DNA of 56,094 bases from Sphingomonas parapaucimobilis NBRC 15100 (GCF_000787715.1 NZ_BBPI01000098.1:1-56094); one strand, 5' to 3'. Positions 16,277-24,613 are shown, counted from the stretch's first letter. Made by a program: numbers and translations. The notes: generated from the letters alone by a model not told the origin.

Positions 16277-19210
16277 TTATCGGCTCAACCCTCGATCGCG
16301 GCCGATTTCCAGCGAACGGGTCAATTCCTGGCTGATCGGGCGATCCCGGCCCATTTCCAGCCCCAGCTCGGGCGCGCGCCGCCGCAAGACGGATTCGAGT
16401 TGGGGATCGCGGTGCAGCGTTCCGGCCAGGCTCTCCATCTTCTTGCCGGTGCGCTGCGCGGCCTCACGATCGCCGCTGCGCGTAAGCTCGGCCCGCTCGC
16501 GCGCCATGCCCTGCCAGCGCTCCACGAACCGATCGGCGCGAAGCTCGGGATTGGTGCGGACCTGGGCCTCGTGCGCCATCGCCCGCGCCGCGCCGCCGGC
16601 CTTGCCCTCGGCCGCTTCGCGCACCAGCACCGGGTTGCGCTCGAACGCGGACGCCAAATCGCGGGCGGCATGGGGCCGCACCTGGTCGAGCGCGTCGCCC
16701 GCCTTCGCCAGCGCCTGCTTCTGATGCGGGAGCACGGGCAAGCCCTTCTCCCGCATTCGGTCCATATCGGCCTGCGCGCGCGCATAGCGCTCGATCGCCC
16801 TGGCCTGGCTCGGCGCTGCCGGTGCCCGCTCGGGGGTGGTGTTAATCGGACCCCCTTTGCCGTCGCGCGCCAGCTCGGGCGAGGACGATTTCGGCTTGAA
16901 CCCGGCGAACATACCCCTCGCCTTGTCACGCACCTTCCCGGCGATCTCGCGCGCGAGTTCCGGGAAGCGGATCTCGCGCCGCTCGGCGAACGCGCGGGCC
17001 TGGGCCTGCCCGTCACGGGCGGCGGCATAATCGCCCGCCATGTCCTTGCCCCGGTCGCGCGACAGGGTGCGGGTGAGCTGGCGCTGATCTGTGAAATCGT
17101 CGCGACCATAGTGGAGCTGCACGCTGTCGCGGTGCCGCGACAGGCCGACATAGGCCGAGTGCCGATCCATGCCCGGTGTCGCCAGCACATGCGCCTGATC
17201 GACCGTCACGCCCTGCGACTTGTGGAAGGTGGCGGCATAGCCGTGATCGACATGGGCATAGTCCTTGAGGTCGAACGCGACCTTCCGGCCATCGTCCATC
17301 TTCACCGCCATGCCCTCGGCGCTGACGCGCTCCAGCGTGCCCAGCGATCCGTTCTTCACGCCAAGGCCGCGATCGTTGCGGAAGAACATGATCCGATCAC
17401 CGGTCGCGAAATCGCGCCTGCCGCGCTCCACCGATAGCCCCACCTCCTCACCCAGCTCGCCGGCGGCGCGCATACGGCTGCGGGCTTCGCTGTTCAGCTC
17501 CTGCACCTCGGCATTGGTATGGGTGAGGATGATGCGGCTCTTGTCCGGATCGGCCTGCCGGTCGCTCTCCCATCCGTTCATCAGTTCGACCCGCGCCGCC
17601 TCGCGCGTGTCGGCAGCGCGCACCATGCCTTGCCTCTCATAGGCGTGCAGCGCCTCTCCGGTCCGGCCTGTGGCGAGCGCGCGCGTCGCGTCCTTCTGCC
17701 AGTCCTCATGCTGCCGGCGAATTTCGGTGATCTCGGCCGCGCCATGACGCTCGGCAAGGCTGCGGAACGCCGCCCCGGCCTCGATCGCCTGCAACTGCTC
17801 GGGATCGCCGACAAGAACGACCTTCGCGCCGGCACGTTCGGCCTCCGACAGCACCCGCTCCATCTGGCGCGAGCCGATCATGCCCGCCTCGTCGATAACG
17901 AGCACATCACGCGGGCCTAGCTGCTCGCGCCCCTGCCCCCATGCGTGCTCGAGACTGGCGATCGTCCTCGAGGCGATGCCGGAACCACCCTCAAGATTTT
18001 CGGCGGCAATGCCCGACAGGGCCGCGCCGCGCACCTGATAGCCTTCGCGCTCCCACGCCTCGCGCGCGACCCCCAGCATGGCCGACTTGCCGGTGCCCGC
18101 ATAGCCGACGACGATGGCAAGATCGCCACTCGTCCCTATATGCTCCAAAGCGGCCCGCTGATCTTCACCGAGTGTCAGCCCGCCACTCCCGGCGGCGTTC
18201 AGCCCCCCTTGTAGCGACGCCGCCGGGAGACCATGCCCCACCCTGTCGGCAAGCCGACCGGCAGCGCGCTCTAGCCGCTCCTCCACCGCGATCATCTCGC
18301 GGCTCGTGAACCGCTCCTGGTCGCGTCCGTCCTTCCCCAGCGCCACCAGCTCGGGCGAGGACCGCACCGCGCTCATGGCCTGGTCGAACTGCTCCTTGCC
18401 GTCGCTGTGCCGGTGGACGAACATCGCCAGGTCGCGGGTGGTGAACGTCGCCTGTTGCCGCGTGATCGCATCCAACGCGATTTCCGGCTTGGCGATAATC
18501 TTCTCGCCGTTCTCGCGCGCGATCCGCACATGATCGTCGGCGTTGCGGTGCGGCTGTCCCTCAAGCTCGTGCCGTTTCCCCATCGGCCCGATCTTGTGCT
18601 GGGGCTCAAGCTCGATCCCCTGCGCCTCGTAGGAGCGATGGTCGATCCGCCCTTCCAGCCCCAGCTCCGCCATGCGTTCGTTGACGTGGGCGGCCCATGC
18701 CTCTCGCCACTCCTTCAACAGCTCGGTTGAGTTCCAGGCGCGGACCTTCTTGCCGAACCCCTCAGGTCCAACCTCACGCATCGACAACATGACATGCGCG
18801 TGCGGCTTCGGGGTGCCGTCCTTTGCCTTGTCCCAATGCACATTAAGGTCCGCGACCATCCCGCGTTCGACGAACTGCTTGTCCACAAAATCGCGGGCGA
18901 GGCTAACGCCCTGTTTCTCGCTCATCTCGCGCGGGATCGAGAACTCCACCTCGCGCGCGAGCTGCGCGTCCTTGCGTTTCTCCCCGGCCTCCACCTCGTT
19001 CCACAGGGTCGCGCGATCGTTTAAACGCTCCGGCGCACCTTCGGGAGCCAAGATTTCCGAATGGACGACGCCGGCCTTGTTCGAGAAGTCATGGTCGCGC
19101 CCCAGCCGGTCATCGTGCAGCCGTTCCGCCGCACGATAGGCCGCACTGGCAACGGCGCTCGATCCGTTGGCACGGCTGATAACCTTGGCCGAGAAATGGT
19201 AGATCGCCAT
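16277..19210 (-). CDS. traA: Ti-type conjugative relaxase/helicase TraA
   Basis: The 977-residue protein has an N-terminal MOBQ relaxase domain (MAIYHFSAKVISR, with the HxH motif KPHAHVML at about residues 135-142). A RecD-like helicase follows with Walker A GYAGTGKS (369-376), Walker B VLVIDEAG and later helicase motifs (GDPEQLQAIE, TFHKSQGVTVD). It nicks oriT, stays bound to the strand and unwinds it. The ATG at 19210 is used because the family begins MAIYHFS; the 19 upstream codons are not family-like. The nearby oriT candidate lies 30 bases before the start. Confidence 0.95.
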   Translation of the reverse strand: MAIYHFSAKVISRANGSSAVASAAYRAAERLHDDRLGRDHDFSNKAGVVHSEILAPEGAPERLNDRATLWNEVEAGEKRKDAQLAREVEFSIPREMSEKQGVSLARDFVDKQFVERGMVADLNVHWDKAKDGTPKPHAHVMLSMREVGPEGFGKKVRAWNSTELLKEWREAWAAHVNERMAELGLEGRIDHRSYEAQGIELEPQHKIGPMGKRHELEGQPHRNADDHVRIARENGEKIIAKPEIALDAITRQQATFTTRDLAMFVHRHSDGKEQFDQAMSAVRSSPELVALGKDGRDQERFTSREMIAVEERLERAAGRLADRVGHGLPAASLQGGLNAAGSGGLTLGEDQRAALEHIGTSGDLAIVVGYAGTGKSAMLGVAREAWEREGYQVRGAALSGIAAENLEGGSGIASRTIASLEHAWGQGREQLGPRDVLVIDEAGMIGSRQMERVLSEAERAGAKVVLVGDPEQLQAIEAGAAFRSLAERHGAAEITEIRRQHEDWQKDATRALATGRTGEALHAYERQGMVRAADTREAARVELMNGWESDRQADPDKSRIILTHTNAEVQELNSEARSRMRAAGELGEEVGLSVERGRRDFATGDRIMFFRNDRGLGVKNGSLGTLERVSAEGMAVKMDDGRKVAFDLKDYAHVDHGYAATFHKSQGVTVDQAHVLATPGMDRHSAYVGLSRHRDSVQLHYGRDDFTDQRQLTRTLSRDRGKDMAGDYAAARDGQAQARAFAERREIRFPELAREIAGKVRDKARGMFAGFKPKSSSPELARDGKGGPINTTPERAPAAPSQARAIERYARAQADMDRMREKGLPVLPHQKQALAKAGDALDQVRPHAARDLASAFERNPVLVREAAEGKAGGAARAMAHEAQVRTNPELRADRFVERWQGMARERAELTRSGDREAAQRTGKKMESLAGTLHRDPQLESVLRRRAPELGLEMGRDRPISQELTRSLEIGRDRGLSR
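19018..19027. repeat. Palindrome CGTTTAAACG, copy 1
   Basis: A 10-base perfect palindrome inside traA. The same 10-mer occurs at 22407-22416 and 25744-25753 and I found no further copy in the window. It is AT-rich in GC-rich surroundings. Confidence 0.8.
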
Positions 19211-19239
19211 GACAACCGCTATACTGCCCTTCTTAGCGC

Positions 19240-19269
19240 ACGTCGGCAACGACGTATAAGCGCGCACTC
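19240..19269 (+). other. Candidate oriT core
   Basis: An inverted repeat ACGTCG-GCAA-CGACGT (19240-19255) is followed directly by ATAAGCGCGCACTC (19256-19269). Ti-type and IncQ (RSF1010-like) origins have a small inverted repeat followed by a TAAGTGCGCCCT-like nick region, and in Ti-type systems oriT lies between the divergent traA and traC/D/G genes, exactly as here. The nick position itself is not determined. Confidence 0.6.
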
Positions 19270-19383
19270 ACACTCTCTGCCGTTCGCATGATTGACTTCG
19301 CCGCATTTTTGTTCGCAACCGCTGTCCTGCATCCGTGATCGTGCTACGCTGCCTCTCCCGATCATGGGCGCGAGGGAGAGAAT

Positions 19384-19692
19384 ATGCGCAAGGTCCGCGA
19401 CTATGACGCCGAGTTGAAGGCGCTGGGCGACAAGGCCCGCGCGCTCAAGGCGAAGAAGGTCCAGCAGCTAGGCGAACTGGTCACGTCCACCGGGGCCGAT
19501 ACGCTTGATGCCGACGTGTTGGCCGGTGCGCTGCTCCATATCGTCGCCGAAGCACAGGCTGAAGGAAACCGGGAGGCGTGGCGCTCCGATGGCGCGGCTT
19601 TCTTTCAAGGGCGCGGGCGCAAGACTGGCCGACGTGCTGGCGGCAGCGCGGAAGGCGGAAGCGAAGCTGGCGCAGGCGAGGCACAGGCTTGA
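19384..19692 (+). CDS. traC: Conjugal transfer protein TraC
   Basis: The 102-residue protein begins MRKVRDYDAELKALGDKARAL and has a basic helical N-terminus, followed by VQQLGELVTSTGADTLDADVLAGALL, as in TraC accessory proteins of Ti-type systems. These bind near oriT and assist TraA. The tail after residue 75 is Gly/Arg-rich. The gene starts after GAGAGAAT and overlaps traD in another frame by 104 bases. Confidence 0.75.
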   Translation: MRKVRDYDAELKALGDKARALKAKKVQQLGELVTSTGADTLDADVLAGALLHIVAEAQAEGNREAWRSDGAAFFQGRGRKTGRRAGGSAEGGSEAGAGEAQA

Positions 19693-19939
19693 TGCCGCCG
19701 CGCGCCGCATCGATACGAGAGGATGGGTCGTGGCCCGACGCGAGCGCACCCGCCATCTCATAGAGCTGGGCGGCCTGGTTCAGAAAGCCGGCCTGGTCGA
19801 ACTGGCCGACGACGATCGCGCCACCCTCTACGGCGCGCTGCTCGAACTTGCCGCGAAGGCGCGTGAGGATGGCAACGCGCTCTCGCTCTGGAAGCGGCGC
19901 GGCAAACGCGCGTTCGACGCGGAAGCTGACGATGGCTGA
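19589..19939 (+). CDS. traD: Conjugal transfer protein TraD
   Basis: The ATG at 19589 gives 116 residues. The N-terminal half is coiled and Ala-rich (LADVLAAARKAEAKLAQARH); the C-terminal half contains RRERTRHLIELGGLVQKAGL and LLELAAKARED, matching small TraD proteins of Ti-type relaxosomes. It overlaps the end of traC out of frame, and its last eight bases overlap the start of the ATPase gene. The frame is open upstream to 19505 inside traC, but those codons are not family-like. Confidence 0.8.
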   Translation: MARLSFKGAGARLADVLAAARKAEAKLAQARHRLDAAARRIDTRGWVVARRERTRHLIELGGLVQKAGLVELADDDRATLYGALLELAAKAREDGNALSLWKRRGKRAFDAEADDG

Positions 19940-20486
19940 CCGGCCCGATTTTCATATCATCACTGGTGGTCCCGGTTCGGGTAAAACCACATTGATCGAC
20001 GCCCTGGCGGCGCAAGGCTTCCACCATATGCCCGAAGCCGGTCGCGCCATCATTCGCGATCAGATCGCCATTGGCGGCGGCGCCCTGCCATGGGCCGATC
20101 GCGGGGCCTTCGCTGAACTGATGCTGAGCTGGGAATTACGATCCTGGCATGAAGCGCATGACCGAAAAGGCCCGGTGATCTTCGATCGCGGCGTTCCTGA
20201 TGTGTCGGGCTATCTGCGCCTGTGCGGCTTGCCCGTTCCTTCCCATGTCGAGCGCGCGGCCGAGATGTTCCGCTACCAGCGCCGGGTATTCATCGCCCCG
20301 CCCTGGCGCGAGATTTTCGGGCAGGACACGGAGAGGAAGCAGGATTTTGCAGAGGCGCAAGCGACCTATGAGGCGATGGTCACGGTCTATGCCGATCTCG
20401 GCTATGAGCTTGTGTCCCTGCCTCTCGCCCCGGTTGCTGAAAGAGTGCGCTTTGTGCGCGCACGGATGTGGAGGGTAGATGACTGA
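19932..20486 (+). CDS. AAA-family ATPase (P-loop kinase-like)
   Basis: The 184-residue soluble protein starts with a P-loop, HIITGGPGSGKTTLIDAL (residues 8-25), has VIFDRGVPDVSGYL as a Walker B-like region, and ends with basic helices. It resembles stand-alone AAA_28-type or nucleoside-kinase-like ATPases. It is not a known part of the Ti transfer set, yet it sits between traD and traG with overlaps on both sides, so it is made with the transfer proteins. Its substrate is unknown. Confidence 0.8.
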   Translation: MADRPDFHIITGGPGSGKTTLIDALAAQGFHHMPEAGRAIIRDQIAIGGGALPWADRGAFAELMLSWELRSWHEAHDRKGPVIFDRGVPDVSGYLRLCGLPVPSHVERAAEMFRYQRRVFIAPPWREIFGQDTERKQDFAEAQATYEAMVTVYADLGYELVSLPLAPVAERVRFVRARMWRVDD

Positions 20487-20742
20487 CCGCGTTCCCCGCT
20501 CATGGCAGCTCCTGATGGTCGGGTCAGGCGTACATCGGATCTCGCCCGATCTTTGCGACCGGCTTGTGCGCCTGCTCGATCTCTCGCCGCAAACCCGGCT
20601 AATCGAAATCGAAACCGATCAGGGCGGCGTCAGCGTCTCACGGGACTGGCCCAGCGACAAGATGGAGGAGGTCTCGGCGATCGAAGCCGAAATCCAATCC
20701 ACCCCCGGCATCATCCGCATGACCATGTTCCAGGCGAGTTGA
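20479..20742 (+). CDS. Small hypothetical protein before traG
   Basis: The 87-residue acidic protein (RVPRSWQLLMVGSG, then RLIEIETDQGGVSVSRDW) overlaps the end of the ATPase gene by eight bases and ends two bases before the traG ATG. It has no signal peptide or membrane segment. The packing indicates one operon. I do not recognise the family. Confidence 0.65.
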   Translation: MTDRVPRSWQLLMVGSGVHRISPDLCDRLVRLLDLSPQTRLIEIETDQGGVSVSRDWPSDKMEEVSAIEAEIQSTPGIIRMTMFQAS

Positions 20743-20744
20743 CG

Positions 20745-22403
20745 ATGGAGTGGTTCCGCCAGCTCGGCCGCGCGATCCGCAACCTGTCCCGCATCGCGCG
20801 CCAGAATCCCATATGGGCGATCACCGCGCTGGTGGTCAGCCCAATCCGGCTGATCCGCCATCTGTTCGCCGTCCTGATCCTGTTTCTGGCCGCCGGCATC
20901 GTGCTGGGCCTTGGGATGCCGCTCATCCTGGGCAAACTGCTCGGCCTCCCGCATGATTCCAACCTCTATCAAATCATCATGATGCTGACGGTGATCGTCG
21001 TCATCCTCATTGGCCTGCGCGCGCTCTTCCAGCCCCTGATCCTTGCTTATGGCGGCCCTGCCGCCGACGACACCCACGGCTCGGCCCGCTTCGCCACCGA
21101 CGCCGAAAACCGCGCCTATGCCGGTGATAGCGGCCTGCTGATCGGCCGCGATCGCAAGACGGGCAGGCCGCTGCGCTATGCCGGTCCAGCCCATCTGCTG
21201 ACGATCGCGCCGACGCGCACCGGCAAGGGCGTGGGCACGATCATCCCCAATCTGCTCGACTATGCCGGCCCGGTCGTCTGCATCGACCCCAAGGGCGAAA
21301 ATGCCCGCATCACCGCCCGCCATCGCGGCAACTTCGGCCCGGTCCATGTCCTCGATCCGTTCGGGGTGACGGGCCTTCCCGGCGCGGCCTTCAACCCGCT
21401 CGATCGCATCGACCCTGCTGGCCTCGATCTCGCCGACGACTGCATGACGCTGGCCGATGCGCTGGTCTATGACGCCCCCGGCGAAGCCGGCGAGGCGCAC
21501 TGGAACGAGGAAGCCAAGGCGCTAATCGCCGGCATCATCCTCGCGATCGTCACCAGCGAGCCGCCGGCGACCCGCACCCTTGCCACGCTACGCGATCGCC
21601 TCACCCTTGCGCCGCAAGCCTTCGCTGCCATGCTCGAAGCGATGCAGGCGCAAGGCGGCCTCGCTGCCCGCGCCGCCAACCGGCACCTCGGCAAGTCCGA
21701 TCGCGAAGGCGCCGGCGTCCTGTCGGCCGCCCAGCGCCACACCCATTTTCTCGACAGCCCACGCATGACAGCGGTGCTGGGGCATTCCGATTTTACGTTC
21801 GCCGATGTGAAGGCGCAGCCTACCAGCGTCTACCTGGTGCTGCCGCCCGATAGGCTCGCCACTTATGCCCGCTGGCTGCGCCTGATGCTTGCCCAAGGGC
21901 TGACCGATCTGGCGCGCGCACCGGCCTCCCCTACCCGCTCTGTCCTGTTCCTGCTCGATGAGTTCGCCGCCCTCGGCCGCCTCGAACCCGTCGAGCGCGC
22001 CATGGGCCTGATGGCCGGCTACGGCATCCAGCTCTGGCCGATCCTGCAGGACGTTCACCAGCTCCGCGCGCTCTACGAGCGCCGCGCCGGCACCTTCCTG
22101 TCCAACGCCGGCGTCCTGCAGGTGTTCGGGGTCAACGATCACGACAGCGCCAAGCTCGTCTCCGATCTGCTCGGCCAGGAGACGGTAGTGTTCGAGACCA
22201 TGAGCCGCGCAATCGACGCGGAGGAAACCGGCATCTCGTTCGGCGCGCAGCATGTCGGCCGCCCGCTGCTCACCCCCGATGAGGTCCGCACGCTGCGCGA
22301 GGATTTGCAACTCGTGTTCCTCGCGGGGCAACGGCCGATCGTCGCCGCCAAGCTCAAATATTACGCAGATCGCGAGTTCGCCGGCCGCTTCGACAAAGCG
22401 TGA
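20745..22403 (+). CDS. traG: Type IV coupling protein TraG/VirD4
   Basis: The 552-residue protein has N-terminal membrane segments (residues about 20-100), Walker A APTRTGKGVGT (about 153-163), ICIDPKGEN-like and FNPLD motifs, and Walker B VLFLLDEFAALG (about 400) with QDVHQLR. It links the relaxosome to the mating pore and drives DNA export at the inner membrane. The ATG at 20745 follows the previous stop by two bases; the longer frame to 20502 is a shadow of the small gene. No mating-pore genes are in the window. Confidence 0.94.
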   Translation: MEWFRQLGRAIRNLSRIARQNPIWAITALVVSPIRLIRHLFAVLILFLAAGIVLGLGMPLILGKLLGLPHDSNLYQIIMMLTVIVVILIGLRALFQPLILAYGGPAADDTHGSARFATDAENRAYAGDSGLLIGRDRKTGRPLRYAGPAHLLTIAPTRTGKGVGTIIPNLLDYAGPVVCIDPKGENARITARHRGNFGPVHVLDPFGVTGLPGAAFNPLDRIDPAGLDLADDCMTLADALVYDAPGEAGEAHWNEEAKALIAGIILAIVTSEPPATRTLATLRDRLTLAPQAFAAMLEAMQAQGGLAARAANRHLGKSDREGAGVLSAAQRHTHFLDSPRMTAVLGHSDFTFADVKAQPTSVYLVLPPDRLATYARWLRLMLAQGLTDLARAPASPTRSVLFLLDEFAALGRLEPVERAMGLMAGYGIQLWPILQDVHQLRALYERRAGTFLSNAGVLQVFGVNDHDSAKLVSDLLGQETVVFETMSRAIDAEETGISFGAQHVGRPLLTPDEVRTLREDLQLVFLAGQRPIVAAKLKYYADREFAGRFDKA

Positions 22404-22406
22404 GGT

Positions 22407-22416
22407 CGTTTAAACG
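22407..22416. repeat. Palindrome CGTTTAAACG, copy 2
   Basis: Second copy of the 10-base palindrome, four bases after the traG stop codon and at the edge of the origin region. Confidence 0.8.
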
Positions 22417-22420
22417 GCAT

Positions 22421-22461
22421 GCCTGTCAAAGCGCCATCGTTCCGATATACAGGCAATATCG
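22421..22461. promoter_or_regulatory. Overlapping dyads, possible partition site
   Basis: GCCTGT (22421-22426) pairs with ACAGGC (22449-22454), and CGATAT (22443-22448) pairs with ATATCG (22456-22461). The element GATATACA at 22444-22451 also occurs at 24638-24645 and 25331-25338, beside the partition genes. Three copies near par and origin sequences suggest a binding site for the RHH partition protein. Confidence 0.4.
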
Positions 22462-22540
22462 AAGTAACGGCGTTCCGCCGCACATTATGCCGCGTCGAAA
22501 TCGCCCAAAAGCGCGGAAAATCGCGCTTTGGCGTGCGAAA

Positions 22541-22556
22541 GGTGAGTTTTGGGGTA
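22541..22556 (+). repeat. Isolated iteron copy GGTGAGTTTTGGGGTA
   Basis: This 16-mer equals the iterons of the main cluster at 23148-23281 but lies about 600 bases upstream, on the far side of the hairpin array. It may bind RepA and support looping or copy control. Confidence 0.75.
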
Positions 22557-22879
22557 TCAGCTCACCGTTCGCCTTTCGCGCGGCGGTAGGTGATACTCCT
22601 AAGGGTCGTGGATCTCGCGCCGGAAAAATCGGCCGTCCGGGAAGCCCTTAGAGCACCGTGGGCAGTTGCGACGCCCGAAACCCTGTCCAGGAGACGGAAT
22701 CGCGCTGGGTGGCCCGGAAAACGCCCCTGCCGGGACGTTTCCACCCTCCCTGCCCTCTCGATCGGAGCGCCCACATATCCGCTTGGCTTTTCTGGAAAGC
22801 CATTTTCCACGGCTGGTCTAGGCAGTGTGCTGGCGATAGGGCGTGACGGTTGGGCGATATTCCAAATCAACAAAAGCGT

Positions 22880-22974
22880 GCCGGCGAAGCCGGCTCATTG
22901 TGGGGATGCCGGGTGGGAGGATCGCGTAGCGATCCGGGGCGGCCGAAGGCCGCGAGCCGGCGGGGCGAAGCCCC
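22880..22974. other. Array of four GNA-loop mini-hairpins
   Basis: Four perfect short hairpins follow each other: 22880-22894 (6-base stem, GAA loop), 22919-22935 (7-base stem GGATCGC, GTA loop), 22939-22953 (6-base stem GCGGCC, GAA loop) and 22962-22974 (5-base stem GGGGC, GAA loop). All have three-base GNA loops closed by C-G pairs, the geometry of the very stable d(GCGAAGC) mini-hairpin. They sit directly before the DnaA box and iterons. Confidence 0.7.
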
Positions 22975-23027
22975 AAGAGGCGGTGCTTTTCTTCTCCTTT
23001 GGGCATGTCGGTGCCGCCGGCGCAGAG

Positions 23028-23340
23028 TTATCCACAGGCAAGGCTACCCTAAAACTCACCGTTCGCCTTCTGATTCAAAGATTCTTCTTAGATTCAAGAT
23101 TCAGGGTGCCTCAAACCCGCAGAAAACTTGGAAAAATGACCTCAAAAAGTGAGTTTTGGGGTCGAGTCGCGTGAGCTTTGGGGTAGCCTTCGGTGAGTTT
23201 TGGGGTCGGTAAAAGTGAGTATTGGGGTCGAGTCCGGTGAGCTTTGGGGTATCCGCCAAATCGACGGTGAGTTTTGGGGTATCCTCCCCTGATCGCGATC
23301 GGCGAGCTTTAGGATTTGCCTAGCTCACCGCTGCTGTTAA
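23028..23340 (+). other. Iteron-type origin of replication (oriV)
   Basis: The segment holds a perfect DnaA box TTATCCACA (23028-23036), an inverted iteron (23045-23060), an AT-rich tract with repeated GATTCAA (23071-23100), and direct iterons of the form GGTGAGTTTTGGGGTA. Iterons are at 23148-23163, 23170-23185, 23192-23207, 23214-23229, 23236-23251 and 23266-23281, with spacers of 6 to 14 bases; most starts are about 22 bases apart, two helical turns. It lies directly before repA, as expected for Rep_3 plasmids. Confidence 0.88.
23148..23281 (+). repeat. Six direct iterons
   Basis: Six 16-base units match (A/G/C)GTGAG(T/C)(T/A)TTGGGGT(A/C). Five starts are 22 bases apart (23148, 23170, 23192, 23214, 23236); the last is offset by 30 (23266). 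A degenerate unit may follow at 23301-23316. These are the likely RepA binding sites. Confidence 0.9.
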
Positions 23341-23349
23341 GGTGAGGGC

Positions 23350-24261
23350 ATGGCTTTAGCAAACTCACCAGTGAAGGACGCGAAGGCAAAGACTGCCTCG
23401 GGCGACGAAACCGCCCTCACCCTCGCCCAAAAGGGACGCGGAAACCCGTTCGATCCCGCCAATTACGGGGAAATCGTCAAACCCGGCGAGCTGGTCGATA
23501 TTGTCGAGCTGTCGCCCCTCACCCTCGCCGATCGGCGAATCTACAATCTGCTGATCGCGAACGCCTGGGACCGGATCGGCGAGCCGGTCATTCACCGCAT
23601 CGCCAAATCCGCGCTCAAGGGCACGCACCAGGGCAACGAGCGCATAGAAAGCTCGCTGCTGCGTCTGATGGGCACGATCGCGATCGTCACCATCCGCAAG
23701 GCCGGCAAGAGCTACAAGCGCCGCGTCCAGCTTCTCGGCCCCAGCGACGAAAGCCTCGAAAAAGACGGCTTCCTCCATTACCGGATTCCCGAAGAGCTGA
23801 TCGAGATATTGCGTAACAGCGAGGTCTATGCCCGCCTCAAGACGCAAGTGATGTATTGCTTCGAGTCGAAATACGCGCTGTGCCTCTATGAAATGATCGA
23901 ACGGCGGATCGGCCTCGAATACAAGCAAAGCGAAGAGTTCACGATTGCGGAGCTGCGCGGGCTGCTCAACGTGCCGGAAGGTAAGTTGGAACGCTTCGCC
24001 GATTTCAACAAATACTGCCTCAAGGTCGCGCAGGACGAAATCAACAAGCTCTGCCCCTTCTGGGTCGAGTTCACCCCGATCAAGAAAGGCCGCAAGGTCG
24101 AGCGGGTTTCGATGATGTGGCTCCCGAAAACCATGAGCGGCCGGCGCGACGCGCAAAACCTGATCGACCAGCATAGCATCGTGCGGCGCGCCAAGCTGCG
24201 CGGCGACATACCCGAAATGCCGGTGCTGGTGGATTTCAGCGCGCCAGCGGCCGAACGGTGA
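23350..24261 (+). CDS. repA: Rep_3-family replication initiator
   Basis: The 303-residue protein has the two-winged-helix layout of Rep_3 initiators: LVDIVELSPLTLADRRIYNLL in the first domain, HYRIPEELIEILRNSEVYARL in the middle, then YALCLYEMIERR and EFTIAELRGLLNVPEG in the second. It binds iterons, opens the origin and recruits the host replisome. The ATG at 23350 follows AAGGTGAGGGC. The iterons upstream and a lone inverted copy 6 bases after the stop suggest copy control by RepA binding. Confidence 0.93.
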   Translation: MALANSPVKDAKAKTASGDETALTLAQKGRGNPFDPANYGEIVKPGELVDIVELSPLTLADRRIYNLLIANAWDRIGEPVIHRIAKSALKGTHQGNERIESSLLRLMGTIAIVTIRKAGKSYKRRVQLLGPSDESLEKDGFLHYRIPEELIEILRNSEVYARLKTQVMYCFESKYALCLYEMIERRIGLEYKQSEEFTIAELRGLLNVPEGKLERFADFNKYCLKVAQDEINKLCPFWVEFTPIKKGRKVERVSMMWLPKTMSGRRDAQNLIDQHSIVRRAKLRGDIPEMPVLVDFSAPAAER

Positions 24262-24266
24262 GGGCC

Positions 24267-24282
24267 TACCCCAAAACTCACC
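24267..24282 (-). repeat. Inverted iteron copy downstream of repA
   Basis: TACCCCAAAACTCACC is the exact reverse complement of the main iteron and stands alone just behind the repA stop codon. Placed here, it could pair RepA-bound origins (handcuffing) or hinder read-through. Confidence 0.75.
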
Positions 24283-24331
24283 TTTCGCGCGCTAGGACCG
24301 CCTAGCCTTCGCCAGCTCAGCCCGCGCCGCC

Positions 24332-24613
24332 CTAACCCTCGCCGGCATCGAGCGCGCGGCTCACCGTGAACTGAATCCACGCGCTCCGGCTGATCCCGCG
24401 CCGCTTGGCTGCCGCATCGACCTTGGCGAGAAGCGCGCGATCGAAACGCAGCATCACCGGCGACTTGCGCGGCTCGGCCCCCTGCCCCGCCTCGTCGGCC
24501 TCGACCGCGATCGGCGCGGCATCCGGCTTCGCCGCGCCGGCAATGAAGGCATCGGCGGCCGCCTCGTCAATCGCCGGCTTGGGCTTGCTGTTCGGTTTAC
24601 GAGCGATAGCCAT
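24332..24613 (-). CDS. Ribbon-helix-helix partition partner (putative)
   Basis: The 93-residue protein has a disordered, charged N-terminus (ARKPNSKPKPAIDEAAAD) and a C-terminal RHH-like part: PVMLRFDRALLAKVDAAAKRRG followed by ISRSAWIQFTVSRAL. It starts 17 bases after the parA stop. Small RHH proteins with flexible N-terminal tails (ParG type) bind the centromere and activate ParA. The ATG at 24613 is used because upstream codons overlap the parA end. Confidence 0.75.
   Translation of the reverse strand: MAIARKPNSKPKPAIDEAAADAFIAGAAKPDAAPIAVEADEAGQGAEPRKSPVMLRFDRALLAKVDAAAKRRGISRSAWIQFTVSRALDAGEG

Larger units (their letters stand above)
22404..23027. other. Origin-side non-coding region
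   Basis: No convincing gene is present; the open frames here lack start signals and family-like residues. The region holds a CGTTTAAACG palindrome (22407), overlapping dyads at 22421-22461 (GCCTGT/ACAGGC and CGATAT/ATATCG), one isolated iteron-like copy at 22541-22556 and the hairpin array at 22880-22974. It leads into the origin proper and may contain the partition site. Confidence 0.6.

Noticed and set aside
16277..22403. A complete conjugation system
   Set aside because: Only relaxosome and coupling genes are present; no Trb or VirB mating-pore genes occur in the window.
22880..22974. The hairpin series as a CRISPR array
   Set aside because: Stem sequences differ, spacing is irregular and there are no repeat-spacer units or cas genes.
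22400..23174. Several open frames of 60 to 190 codons in the origin region
   Set aside because: They cross iterons, hairpins and the DnaA box, and encode no recognisable protein.
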